This document shows positions 34,021-46,089 of a DNA stretch of 64,000 bases, in pieces. The notes under the pieces are model-generated. The model ran no database searches, was not told where the DNA came from, and worked only from the letters and a program-made list of their open reading frames with translations. Position numbers and translations under genes: made by a program. How positions within the stretch are numbered: position 1 is the stretch's first letter; each line of letters opens with the position of its first letter. Source of the stretch: Eucommia ulmoides (lineage: Eukaryota; Streptophyta; Magnoliopsida; Garryales; Eucommiaceae); the NCBI GenBank assembly GCA_016647705.1, contig CM028326.1:42284285-42348284 (forward strand), in the 5' to 3' direction.

Positions 34021-36859
34021 TGTAAGACCTTAATCGTAGCATGTACGTCATTATAGTTGCATTTTAGAGTATTTGGAAAAATATGAGGTAAAATTTGATT
34101 TAATTAAAAACCAAATTAAAAGTTATTGGGTTAAATTGAAATTTAGAAACATTTAATCTAAACTTTGGGATCCAAATTTGTCATTTAAATTCAAAAATAA
34201 AAATTTTAGGGATCAAATTGTGATTTAAGAAAAATTATAAGTGGTAAATTGAACTAAAAAGGAGAATTAAAGAATTAGGGGGAGAAAAGAGAAATTTAAC
34301 AAAAGATTTTTTTTTAAATACATATAACCGTGTGTGTGTGCAGTGAGAAGCCAGAGACAGAACAGAGAGAGACTGGCGGTGTGGCAATCAAAGGATCAAG
34401 CCCAAACCCACTATAAACATACATATATATGCATCCATGCAGTAGTGATCATGAATCGTCAGAGGAAAAATCGAGAAATCACTCAAAAAATCTAGAGAGA
34501 GAGAAAAAAGATCGAATGAGGGGTCGTCGGATTTTCGTGGTCGGCGTTCTCCGGCAATTGTGTAGGTGTACGTGGGTGTGTCATTTCGGCTATACTGTTG
34601 ATCATCGGTGGTGAATTGCAGCCGGTGACCTTGGAGTACTCTCCGACATGTGGGGGTCGTCGTGCCAACTGAAAATCAGACAAATCAAGGTCGACCGGTG
34701 AAAATTGGTTGGTCGACAGTGACTGTTGGGGAGTATATTGTGTGTAATTTCTTTGATCATTTTGGTGGGTGGGTGGGTGTGTGCATGTGTGTTGCCGGCG
34801 TATGTGGGCGTGTGTTGTTGACAGAAATTAGCAAGCCGTGTGTGTGTTCCTCTGGTAGGGTGTGTGTGTGTGAGTGTCATGTGTGTATGCGTTGTTCAGT
34901 CACTATTTATGGGGGTGTGTTGGTCCGACGGTGTGAGTGTGTTCAGTGGAGGATCGTCCGTGTGTGTGTGCTCTATCGCCGGTGGTATGTGTATGTGTCG
35001 TCGACGGTGACTGGGTGTGAGTGTACATCCGACGACTGTGTGTATGTGCGTGTGGTTCGATCGATTGTGTGGGAATGTGGTTCAATGCGATGGTGTGATT
35101 TTGTGTGTGTGCCGTTTGTTCGGTAGGTGTGTGTGATAGTCGACGGTGTGGATAGGTTTTTTTGGTGTGTGGGCTGTGCATGTGTTTGTCGTGTGTGTGT
35201 GTGTGTGGTGTTGCTATTCGGCGGTGTCTATGTGTGAGGGTGTCGTTGACCGTGTGTGTGTATGTGATCGATCGTTTGGTCATTGGGCGTTGGTATATGG
35301 TGGGTGTATGTATGTTGTTCGGTCGTCAATTAGGAGTGTGTGAGGTTGGTTGGTCGGTGGCCGGCGGTGTAAGGGTGTTGATCGATGGTGATGCTTAGCG
35401 AATAGAAAACAGGAACGAGCAGTAGAAGAAAAAAAGAAAAGGAAAAAGAAAGAAGAAGAGGAGAAGAAAAGAAGAAATTACACAAATAATCCCAACAAAA
35501 TTTAAAATCCATTTCGCGACCCGTGAACGATTCGGAACAGGTTCGCAGACACCGGAGTCTCGGTAGAGTATAGTCGATAAAGGCTTTTGGGAGCGGATCA
35601 CCAGGTGAGTGTACTGTCTTCTTGTAAACCTATTTTCAAATATATGATGGAATAAATGTGTTTACTTAAAATTTGATGAATTTATAACTTATATGGATCA
35701 AGCGGTTTTGGGAGATTTTGGAAACGTGGATTTCGTTGGCATTTAAAGAAAGTGAAAAAAATGATTTGTCGAATCTAGTTGGTTTTCTAAAGAAGGTGGA
35801 AAAATGATATTTGGATTAAATCGGTTTTGGAGATAAATGATGATGTTATTGATTTGTAATTTGACGGTGATGTTATTGATTTAACGATGCCATAGCTTAT
35901 GTCCTGTCCGGAGGGGTAGTCCGGCAGGTGGTTATTGATATTATGTCCTGTCCGGAGGGTAGTCTAGCAAGTGGTTATTTATATTATGTCCTGTCTGGAG
36001 ACGTCCGGCAGGTGGTTATTGATATTATGTCATGTTTGGAGGATTTGTCCGGCAAGTGGTTATTTGTCCCGTTTGGGAGCAAACCCTGCGGGTGGTACGG
36101 TACCGTTGCAACTCCCGATAGTGAGGTTAAAACGATCACATGGCTAGCCGAGGTGTAGTGTGGTGTGGTGTGGTGTGATGTGATGTAGTGTATTGTGGTG
36201 TGATGTGGTGTCGTATGTGATGTTTCGTTGTATATGGTGTTTTGTCGTATATGGTGATTGGGATGAGTATATTTATACATATTATTTTATACTGGATTGG
36301 TATGTTATGATTTTATTATACTATATGGTTAGTTGAATTATTCTAGTTGATTTTCACTGTTTAGTTGGGGGGTTATATATATATATATATATAGACGTCG
36401 ATTTCTGTGGTGACAGGAAAAATGTGTTTTCCTTGTGATATGAGATATTTATATATTATGAGATTTTATTTGATGTATGAGGTTTTAAGTTTTATGCCTG
36501 ATCCATCTAAAATATTTTTATTAAGAAGGCAGTACACTCGTAGGTACAACAACTAGGAGTCGGTCCCCTATTGGCACTAGGTAGAGTCCGGCGATGCGGT
36601 AGTGAGGGAGTATTTTGGGAGGTGCTGGTTGAGGCAAACCTATGAGAGGTTCATGATTATTTTATCTTTGTTGTATTTATAATTTTGTAGGGACGGGTGT
36701 ATTCTCAATTAGAGAGTGTATATGTATATATAATCATGATTTGGTGATTTTGTATTTATGTATGCACTTGTCGTTTCTTAGTTGTTTTGGCGTGTAGGTG
36801 ATGTCATGTTGACGTCACGCCGGCCCCAGGGTGATGGGTGTCCAGAGTGGGGTGTGACA
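34021..36859 (+). mobile_element. solo LTR B, same family as A
   Basis: Starts TGTAAGACCTTAATC and ends GGGGTGTGACA. TCTAG at 34016-34020 and 36860-36864 is a perfect target duplication; length 2839 bp. GT-rich block about 34750-35400, inverted-repeat module 35607-36540. Confidence 0.9.
35607..36540 (+). other. internal module of solo LTR B
   Basis: Bounded by GAGTGTACTGTCTTCT (35607-35622) and AGAAGGCAGTACACTCG (36524-36540). It contains about four repeats of TCCGGCAGGTGGTTATTGAT type (35906-36060) and the conserved core at 36085-36150, in which the hairpin bases read GATAGT / ACGATC. Confidence 0.7.
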
Positions 36860-37810
36860 TCTAGAATAGCGGAAGCGATTTTAATAGTAACAAGATTCAC
36901 TACAGCAACACATGCAAATGGTGCAGTGAGAATATAATTACAATAACAATAATAATTGTATTGATATTGAAGGCTACAGGTGTAAAAGGTTTACAATAGT
37001 ATATCCTCCTCCTACATAGTACTTTAAGCAAAAAAATACAAGTGACATGAATAGGCATCAGTATGCTCGAGCAGATATAATGAGGCCATTGTACAAGAAA
37101 TAGATTCAACTAAGCTAAACTTTTCTAGAAAACAAATAAAAAGGGTTACAGACAAGTAGCCATATGCGAGAACATGCACTAGACAAGCTTAGACTGTGAC
37201 ACTGAGTAGCGTTATCAAACGGGATCAACTCATCAGAGTAAGAGCAACCGGTGTACAGATGGCATCGTCAATGAGCAACTGGCGTGCAGATGTCTTTGTG
37301 CGAGCAAATGAAACATAGCCCTTGTTGAGATTGAGAGGGTGGTTCGGTTGAGACTAAGAGAGTGAGAGGAAAGTCGGTGGTAGCGATAGAGAGAGTGAGA
37401 AAAGATGATGAGATAATTTAGAGAAGTAGGAAATAGTTCCGATCTTACTTTTAGTTTTAAAGTTTTGAAGAATCAGGGGTATTTACTAAGATATATAAGG
37501 TTTGAATGAGGGTTTTGGCGGGTTTGGTTAAGTCAGGTATGGGACATGGGTTACCTGATTTCTTAAGTTTTGGGTATCGATTGGGTCGGGTTCGGTGAAA
37601 ATTTTAAATATATATATGGAACCTACTTAATTTGGCTCTGTTATTCGGATCGGGTCTGGTTGTCAGCCCAACCTTACACCATTGGGTAGTCAGGTTATAA
37701 GTTTTAGAGAAAACCTTAGCCCATAAGTTATCTTTCAGGATTGAGAGAGGCCTAAGACCACCCATGTTACAACAACTCTAACCAAATAGTCACAAAGAGA
37801 GAGGTGGTCA
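36860..37810. other. no gene seen; repeat debris between solo LTR B and the right inverted arm
   Basis: It holds the possible hAT-like right end at about 37480-37682 and a partial copy of the inverted-arm sequence at 37683-37770. ORFs are short and unrecognised. Confidence 0.4.
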
Positions 37811-37963
37811 AGGATTAGTTAACCAAAGACCTGATGTGTGATGAGGAGATTGTTGGGTTAATCCCACATCGGATGTACAAAGGGCTGGTGGTCAAGTTAT
37901 AAGTGTAAAGAAACGTCTCACATCATGAGTTAACTTTTGGGGTGAGAGAGGCCCAATCCCATC
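37811..37963 (+). repeat. right arm of the 150-bp inverted repeat pair
   Basis: See 33121-33268. The arm includes TGTTGGGTTAATCCCACATC at 37851. Confidence 0.7.
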
Positions 37964-39017
37964 CTTCAATGGTATTTTTTGGGTAGATCTAGCCCATGCG
38001 AGGGTAGACCTAACCTAAAGCCCATTTGGCCCCTAAGAAAAGAAAAAATAAATAAAATAAAAAAAGGGAGCGCATATTAGGGCTTTTTTTTTCAAACTTG
38101 TGGGTAAATGAAAAATAAAAAGGTGAAGGCAACATTGAACACCTTTGTGTGCATAAAAAATTCAGTACATATGATAGGAAAGAGAAAGAGGGAGAGAGAG
38201 AGAAAGAAATAGAGAAGGGAGAAGAGAGATAACTAGGTTTCGGCTTGATGATCGAACGACTATCCGAATTCCGTTTGAGCTAAAGTGTTAGAGGTATATT
38301 TTTGGCATCAAGTACTTCATTTCCATCAATTTTGATATTTGGTAACCCTCTTCTAATTGGTGATTTGGTATTCCTATCTAAACTCATATTTATCATTTTT
38401 TTATAGGATTTACCGTTTTCGGTGATGTTTATTTGGTGATCCAAGAGTTTTTCTATTGAAGGTGTAAATAATTTTAATCTCATTATTTTGTGATAGTGGA
38501 TATCAATATTGGACTTCGACCCCGTGTTTTTTTTCCCGCTTTGGTGTTTTCCATGTAAAAGTCGTGTCTTCCACTTTATTTGTTACTTTTTTTTTGTTAA
38601 TATTTGTGGGTGCTAAAATTGGTAAATCTATTTTAATCACATAAAGAGGAAAAATAAATTTAATTAATTGGTGATTTCTAAACACTCGTTCATCATCTTC
38701 AACACTTTTAGATGCTCAAAACCGAGCCAACACTTCAACACCATCATCCTCGTCATCTTTAGTTGTCATTTCCACTACAATCCTCAACCACTGTTACCAA
38801 TTTCAAAACATCAACTCCAAATCGGGAAAAAAAATTCTTAAAACTTCAACAATTCAACCTCAAATCCAAACTAAAAGAAGAAAAAAAAAATTAAAAAACA
38901 AACCTCAAATTCAAAGAAATCATCCCCAAATCTTCATTCTTATTCCTAGTTCGCATAAATTTGTGGTGTATTTCTCTTCATTATATTTAGGCGAGAATGG
39001 TATGAAAAATGGGGGTT
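37964..39017. other. no gene recognised; (GA)n at 38172-38232
   Basis: Minus-strand frames of 67 and 60 codons (38483-38280, 38685-38503) are adjacent but unrecognised and rich in TGGTGAT words on the plus strand. No support for a gene. Confidence 0.4.
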
Positions 39018-40976
39018 TAGACATCTTTGTCCTGCTTAGTCAGTGTCAAATCAAGTGCAAGTTCAGATAAACTTTAAACTAAGATTTAAAGAGAATGAAT
39101 TTCTACTTTGGGTCATACTGTATAATACAAAAAACAACAAAAAAACATAGGAAAAACATAAAACTGTTAAATTGGACTAAATTCAACTAAGTAAAGGTTT
39201 TGGGTTAACCTCGAAAATCCTACAATTTAAGGGGGGGGGTCTAAAATGACATTATTAAAGATTTATTTTCATTAAATCACCTTTAGCATGAATAAAAAAT
39301 AGTCACTACCCTTCAATTACAGGATATTTTACCAATTTACATCGGTTACCTACTTTGACCTTGAAATATTTACTATCACTGGTTTCGTCTGTTTAACACC
39401 AAAAATATTGTTTAAATTATGTATGTTACATTCAAATACCATCAAGAAACAATTAAAAAGACCATGATCAAAGAATTTAAATGTTCTAACAAATCCAAGT
39501 TACACAAGGTAACTAAGGATTAGGACTCGGTTTGAAATTGACTAAACCCAAAGTTGTCTTGACAAACCATTGACGCCCATTGAATCAAGGGCCCAACCCA
39601 TCATTTAATGGCTCACTAAAGAGTATTAAAATTACCAATACACCCCTAGGATATTCTCTACAAAATGTCTAGGAAAGGAATTAAGTCACTTAGGAGGTAA
39701 CTAACCGTTATCGAAACTAAACCGATTCGGTTCGCCACCTAAGAAAGGCATATAATGAGCATTAAATGCCCATATAATCAATAATTAAATGCTTGGTATG
39801 ACATGAATAAGCCACATTCAAGTAATGTATATATTTTGATAAAAATATCTTAGGGTTAATCGAAATCCTTGAAATGTGAATACCCGTTATCGAAACCAAA
39901 CCAATCTGGTTTGCCACCTAAGCAATACATTTAATAAGAATTAAATTCCTATACCATCAAGAATTTAATGCTTGGGATGACATGGATTGGGTGGATTCAA
40001 AGTATCAAGACATTTTGCTCAAAATATCTTAGGGTTAACTAAAGCCCTTGAAATGTAACTACTATTTACAGGGCAAACTAATCTGATTCAATTCAAATCC
40101 AACTAATTCAAAGCCTATCACAATAAGGGTCTTCATCAAACATTAAATACAAAATGACTCATCAAGACCATATGCATTGAACCTTGGGAACATTAATGGC
40201 AACCAAACCAAAATAGTGAAACTAAGCTGTACTTAGCCCCTAAACCAAACCAAAAGTGTCACTTCATTCCATTAATGCACCCATATGCAACCAATCACAT
40301 TTAATATTATGTCATTATTGCCAATCATTACTAATGATTGACAATGATTACTAGAATCTTCCAAAGATTTGGCAATCCTATACAATCTTCCAAATTCGTT
40401 CAAGATAATTCAAGATCAAGACAAGAGGACATGACCCTTAAGCCAAACAGACCCCAGGGAGGATTCTGGATTACCTTGCAAATGGTCCAATGCACAGGCC
40501 CTCTGGCCTATAAATACTGGGGTTGGGTTTTCATTTTTAAAGAATTGGAACCTAGACTCTCTCTCTAAACCTGGGTAGCGATCTCAGGTCCTAGGGTTTT
40601 CAACCATTTATTTTCAATAACACATCAATATTCTGCTGAAATTCGATCCCGTAGGGAGTTCTTAAGGTTCTTGGAGCAAGAACTCAAGAAGTTGATGACA
40701 ACCGATCGAGTACAAACCGAGAAGATCAAGAAGGAGAATAAGGTATTTGTTTAGGGAAAGACCACTCCCCTATACTAGGTATGTTTCTTGATAATCTTTT
40801 TATCTTGTCTTAAATTCATATATATATTTCTTGTGCATATCATAATCATGTAGTTATCATGCTTTAATTTCATGTATATAACACATATAACCCATAATCA
40901 ATTAAAAACATTAAATTTATGTCTCAATCATCAAACCATGTCCAAATCATAAAAAAAATCATGTCATGATGTAAAG
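39018..40976 (+). mobile_element. long LTR of the CATTAAATG family, left part, split by solo LTR C
   Basis: It begins TTTAGACATCTTTGTCCTG, like the starts at 58091 and (inverted) 51888. It shares AGATAAACTTTAAAC and the later CATTAAATG-rich stretch (39740-40320). It also shares AAGGAGAATAAGG...AAAGACCACTCCCC near 40728-40770. The family resumes at 44066 after solo LTR C. Confidence 0.55.
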
Positions 40977-43716
40977 TGTCACACCCCAACCCGGACACCT
41001 ATCATGTGGGGCCGGCGTGACGTAGATATGACACCGCCCAACTGACTAGCAACCCTCAATACGTTAATAAACAAAATTGTAAATCTATATAACACATATA
41101 ATAATCTCATCTGATAGGGATATACCGTCCCGAATATAAAAACAATCAAACAAATCTCCTGAACCTTACTTAGATTTCATCTCTGATATCTCGTCTCCAA
41201 ATTTCTCTCAAATGACTCCTTTGCGTAACCCGCATAACTCTATCTAGCGCCAGTAGAGGACGGACCGACTCCTAGCTATTTCACCTGCGAGTGTACTGCC
41301 TTCTTAGTAATTTTTTTTTTTTTTTTTTTTTATAATAATAATTCATTCTACAACATCTAAATGGGATCAAGTGGAAGTATATAAATATCACATAGCTAGT
41401 AAATATAAGCAATGAAAGTAAAGCAATAAGTATAAGTTCCATTCAAATCCATCTAGTATAAAATAATTCCAATCACCATAATAAATAATAAATCACCCAG
41501 TATAAGTTAAAACATTACATCTCAAACACACATCTCAAACCCCCACTCCACCACAATACACACTGGCTAGCCATAGTGATCGTTTTAACCTCACGATCGG
41601 GAGTTGCAACGGTACCGTAACATCCGAAGGAATGCCTTCCTACGAAATATCCACACCCCTTTTGGGGAGAAATATAATCCACACCCCTTATGGGGAGAAC
41701 TATCCACATCCCATGGGAAGAAATCCACACCCCTTACGGGGAGAAATATAATCCACACCCATTTCGGGGAAAACAACTATGGCATCGTCAAAATCATCAG
41801 TATAGTTAAAAATCCACATCCCATACGGGAAGAAATACATTTTCACACCACATCGTCAAAAATCCACACCCGTTATGGGGAGAATATAAACCACACCCCT
41901 TTCGGGGAGACTTTCCAAAATCACGTTTTTCACTATCCTTTTTAAAAGTACCACCAATTTCAGTAAAACAAAAAAGTTATTTTTCCACATTTGTTTTTAG
42001 AAAACCAAGCATTTTTAGAAAATCATATATTTTCCACTCTTTTCAAAACTACCCATATCCAACGAAAATTATTTTTAATCCTTCTTTTTAGAAACCAACA
42101 TAATACCCCGGAAATTTATTTTACAACTCACTCTCTAAAAAAAATCTGCTTAATCCATATCATTTATGAAATCGTACAGTGTAAGTAAACACATATATCA
42201 TCATATATATACATAGAAAATAGTTTGGCAAGAAGACAGTACACTCACCTCGATTCCCGCGCTGCAAAACTATCACCGTTCAAATCCTACCGGGACGCAG
42301 GCGCCTGCGAACATAATAATGATCGGACCTAAATTAATATTTTATTTTAAATAACCTAACATGCAATGCAGACCCTAAATTTCATAATTCCCTATTTCCC
42401 AGATTTCATTATGGAAAATTATTATTTTGTCCGTTTCGTTACGTTGATATTCACCGCACCAATTTATTTAGATTAGCGATTAACAAAATATTAATATGAT
42501 TATGAAATTTCTTTCATGATTACAAATTTTTTTTAATACTAACAATTTAATTTAACAAATATAATACCCGATTAAAATTTTACTTGATTTTGAATCCCCC
42601 GCCAGCCACGAATTGGGTTTTTAGATTCTACTGGGGTGGTTCGTGTATTTTTCCCTTTTTTTTTTTCCTTTTTCTTCTTCTTTCTTTTCTGCTTGCATTT
42701 TACTGTTTCTGTTTTCGGTTTAGTCACTGCCGGCCATCTCTATCTCTTTCTACTATTACCATGCACTGGAGGCCTCCCACGCCTCGCCGCTCTCACCGCC
42801 GGCCCAACTCCATCCCCCACTATGATCACCAACCACCACCGGCCACCCTATCACCAATCGCACCTACCCACAAAATTATCGTCACCACTGTTGACGGCCG
42901 AACTCACGCTGCCCTCACACACCCACACGGTCATACACGATGATCAGAATACACACACACACACACACACATCACAACAAACATAATACTCACAGTCACA
43001 CACACCCTCGTCGGACGACCCCCACTGTCTGCATACCCACACACACACAGTAGACACACACACACGCACGCACAACTCTCTCTCTCTAACTCACCGCCGG
43101 CGAACTCCGGTGACCACACCGACACCCCCATCTGACCGAACGGAACACACCCACAACCTGATCTCATACCCACACGCAACCCACATGCACATACATACAC
43201 ACGTACACACAGTCGGTACAAAAACAGAGCACCCACACACAACGACGGAATGGAATAGAACACACACACCTCAGGCTGAATGATGGTCTGAACGACGGAT
43301 AAACCACACACACATACACAAATCTGACCGAACAGAAGGCCACTACCCACGTCGGACTGCACCCCATCGCCGGTGAACCCCTCTCTCTCTCTTCTCAGTT
43401 TCTGTTTGGAATCCATTGTCACATACACACCCTTAGCTAATCACCCACACACAACGAAACACCCTCACACATGTTGTCGATCTCTGATTGATCGCTGGCG
43501 ACAACACACACACAACACCCACGCCGGAGCAACGATGACGATCCGAACCCACCATCCCGAACCTTCTCCTCTCTCTCTCTCGGTTTTTTGATTTCTTCTT
43601 TTGAGGTGCTCCCTTAATGAATTACATGCATAGATGGGTTTTGATCTCTTCACGTCACGTCGCCCACTTCCAGATTCCCCTATCTCCGGTGAATTTTCAC
43701 GACACAAACACACACG

Positions 43717-43795
<79 letters not shown>

Positions 43796-44065
43796 ATAGA
43801 AATTCTTTTGATCAAAATACCCTTTCCTCCCCCAATTTTCTTAAAATCTCATTTTCGGTTCAATTTTCACATTTAACACTTTCTTAAATTGTAATTCCAC
43901 CCAAAAATTTTAATTCAAAAGTTAAATTCCAATTTTGGATTGAATGTTTTCTAAATTTTCAAATTGACCCCAAAACTTTTTAAATCAAATAATAGATTAC
44001 GCCACCTACCCCGTTATTTTTGAAATATTTTAAAATACGACTTAAATAAAAATCAGGGTCTTACA
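40977..44065 (-). mobile_element. solo LTR C, same family as A and B, inverted
   Basis: On the minus strand it starts TGTAAGACCCTG and ends GGGGTGTGACA; 3089 bp. The flanks TAAAG (40972-40976) and CAAAG (44066-44070) differ at one base. The CA-rich block is at about 42920-43560, the (TA)n microsatellite at 43722-43792, and the module at 41287-42249. It interrupts an older LTR of the second family. Confidence 0.83.
41287..42249 (-). other. internal module of solo LTR C with a different minisatellite
   Basis: Bounded by GCGAGTGTACTGCCTTCT (41287-41304) and AGAAGACAGTACACTCACC (42231-42249). The conserved core lies at 41563-41631 with hairpin GATCGT / ACGATC. Next to it is an array of about eight units of TCCACACCCCTTACGGGGAG type (41648-41912), unrelated to the repeats in A and B; each unit is itself palindromic (CCCCTTACGGGG). 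Confidence 0.75.
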
Positions 44066-44540
44066 CAAAGACCCAAATCATCCGAGAACATGTTAAGAAC
44101 ATGTGAGGATCCCAACAAAACATCTATCATACCATGAGTTGTGCACAGTCTCTACGATTCTTTTTTGAACGCTTCAAATAGAACTCTTACTAACTGTTAA
44201 TCCAACCATATATTTGTTAATAATTGATTTACTTTATGTTAAACGTCAAGATCACAGGCTGACACTAAGTCTTCAGGATAGTGGACTAACACCTTATATA
44301 TATATATACTACACTGACAAACCCTTGTGGCTAAAAATTTGAGATAAATGGAAGACATCTATTCCTTTAGGGATAAGTGTGCACATTCTTCAGGAAGGTT
44401 CTCGTTTTTCTTAATTATGAGTAGAACTGACACACACACACACACACACACATGATATTTATTTTCTTTTCTAACTAACAACTCAAAAAAAACACTACCT
44501 TATCTAAACAAAAGAGTTCGGTTAAGGTGTTCTTGACAAA
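44066..44540 (+). mobile_element. long LTR of the CATTAAATG family, right part after solo LTR C
   Basis: Shares CCCTTGTGGCTAAAA, TTAGGGATAAGTGTGCAC and ATTATGAGTAGAACTGACAC with 59890-60013 (+) and, inverted, with 49830-49960. Its right end is not defined. Confidence 0.5.
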
Positions 44541-44659
44541 ATGAAAGAGATCATGCACATATCATGTTATGATTCATGTTTTGTTTAATAACTAAAATCA
44601 ATTAAAACCAACCAATTGTCACCTTACATAAACGAACTATGTGATGACATGATTTTCAT

Positions 44660-44920
44660 TAATTTGAGATACGTAGGCAACCCACATATGGGTTCGGTCA
44701 TATATCTAAATAATTTAGTCTAGTTTGCATGCTGGAACAACATGTCGACCTGATTCCCCGTGTTTACTGGGATATGTAGACAACCTTTACAAGGTTCGGT
44801 CTTTAAAAAATACAAAAACATTTCATTTCATGTAGTTTTCATGTTGGAACTACACGTCGACCGAATTCCCTGTGTTAACAAGGATATGTAGGATGCCTTT
44901 ATAAGGTTCGGTCATTATAT
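44660..44920 (+). repeat. tandem repeats of about 107 bp with AAGGTTCGGTC
   Basis: Three occurrences of GATATGTAG...ACC...AGGTTCGGTC at about 44665, 44770 and 44880. The bases around ACCTTTACAAGGT form a small palindrome. This resembles leader repeats of LTR elements. Confidence 0.65.
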
Positions 44921-46089
44921 TTCTGTACCTTATATACTGCTATTGGATCGTATCTCAAGGCTTTACAATCTATAGTGAATATGTTCCATTCAAAAATCTT
45001 TCCTCTTGAGCAAAACCCTTACTCAAGATTTACAATCAAAATTCTCACCGTCTCACAAAGTGGAGCTTCAACACTAACAAGATATAGAACTCAAAAATCT
45101 ATGTGTGTGAAGCAAATACAACAATCACTCAAAAGAAATGAATCAAGAAAGAAATGAATTGTTGTTGTTGCATAGAAATTTGCTTGGAAGCTTTGGTATA
45201 TCTTTTTAATCTTTGTAGCTCAATTGAAAGAATGGTACTCGATTGATTAATGAGTTATGATACTTTCAGTAATGTTCTTCCTTATATATGTGTTGAGAAG
45301 TGTTGGGAGGATTTCACAATTTTAGTGTAGAGAGAATATGACCTTTGGGTATGATTTCTTCAAGTGTCAAGACACAGACTCCTATCCACTTTCATTTTCT
45401 ACAGATTTGTCAAGATTCCAACCACTTTTTCCAGCACCATAAATGCTAGATATATCTAATTAAATGCATATGACCCTTTGTCCATATTTGTCATGATGGT
45501 AGTGGAAAAATACAACAAAGATTTTTATATATTCAAAATGGATATAATGGAGTTATGGTATAGATCATTATTACATCTAGACAATTATTGGTGGAGTTCT
45601 TCAAAGGTGGTTGATGATCATTTAAAGCATGGCTCCTCCAATTGAAATATGATCAAGATAATAAAAAGTGTAGTTAGCATGGGACAAAGCATGGTATACA
45701 TTAATTAGTCAATCCTACAATAAAGTAGGCATGCATTAAATACTCCAACTACTTGCACATATTGGTCAAGATAATGTATTTCATGTGTATAATACTAGGA
45801 CCATGAATTTATACACCAAATACATGATGTATAATCACATTTAAACATGAATACAATCTATTTGATCAATTAGAAGTATTTCAAGAGGTTCAATACTTAA
45901 AACACATTTCTTATGTAGAAAACAGAATTTTCAAAGTCATTAAGCTAATTTGTCAATTAATCTTAGATATAATGATGAACATATCAATTGATCATGCATA
46001 TATCAAGTAGACACATTAAACTAACATATCATAACATGATTTGAACATTCCGAACAAGATTTGATATGTAAATCCAATTTTGAGATTGA
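44921..46089. other. no gene seen
   Basis: AT-rich; the 60-codon ORF at 44975 has no recognisable content. Confidence 0.45.

Noticed and set aside
34650-35126. 158-codon frame in solo LTR B
   Set aside because: Same GT-rich LTR block; no domain and not conserved with the equivalent frame in A.
38280-38685. Adjacent minus-strand frames of 67 and 60 codons
   Set aside because: No recognisable protein, AT-driven codon usage and repeated TGGTGAT words; not enough to call a gene.
42931-43428. 165-codon minus-strand frame in solo LTR C
   Set aside because: Same repeat-derived low-complexity coding illusion.
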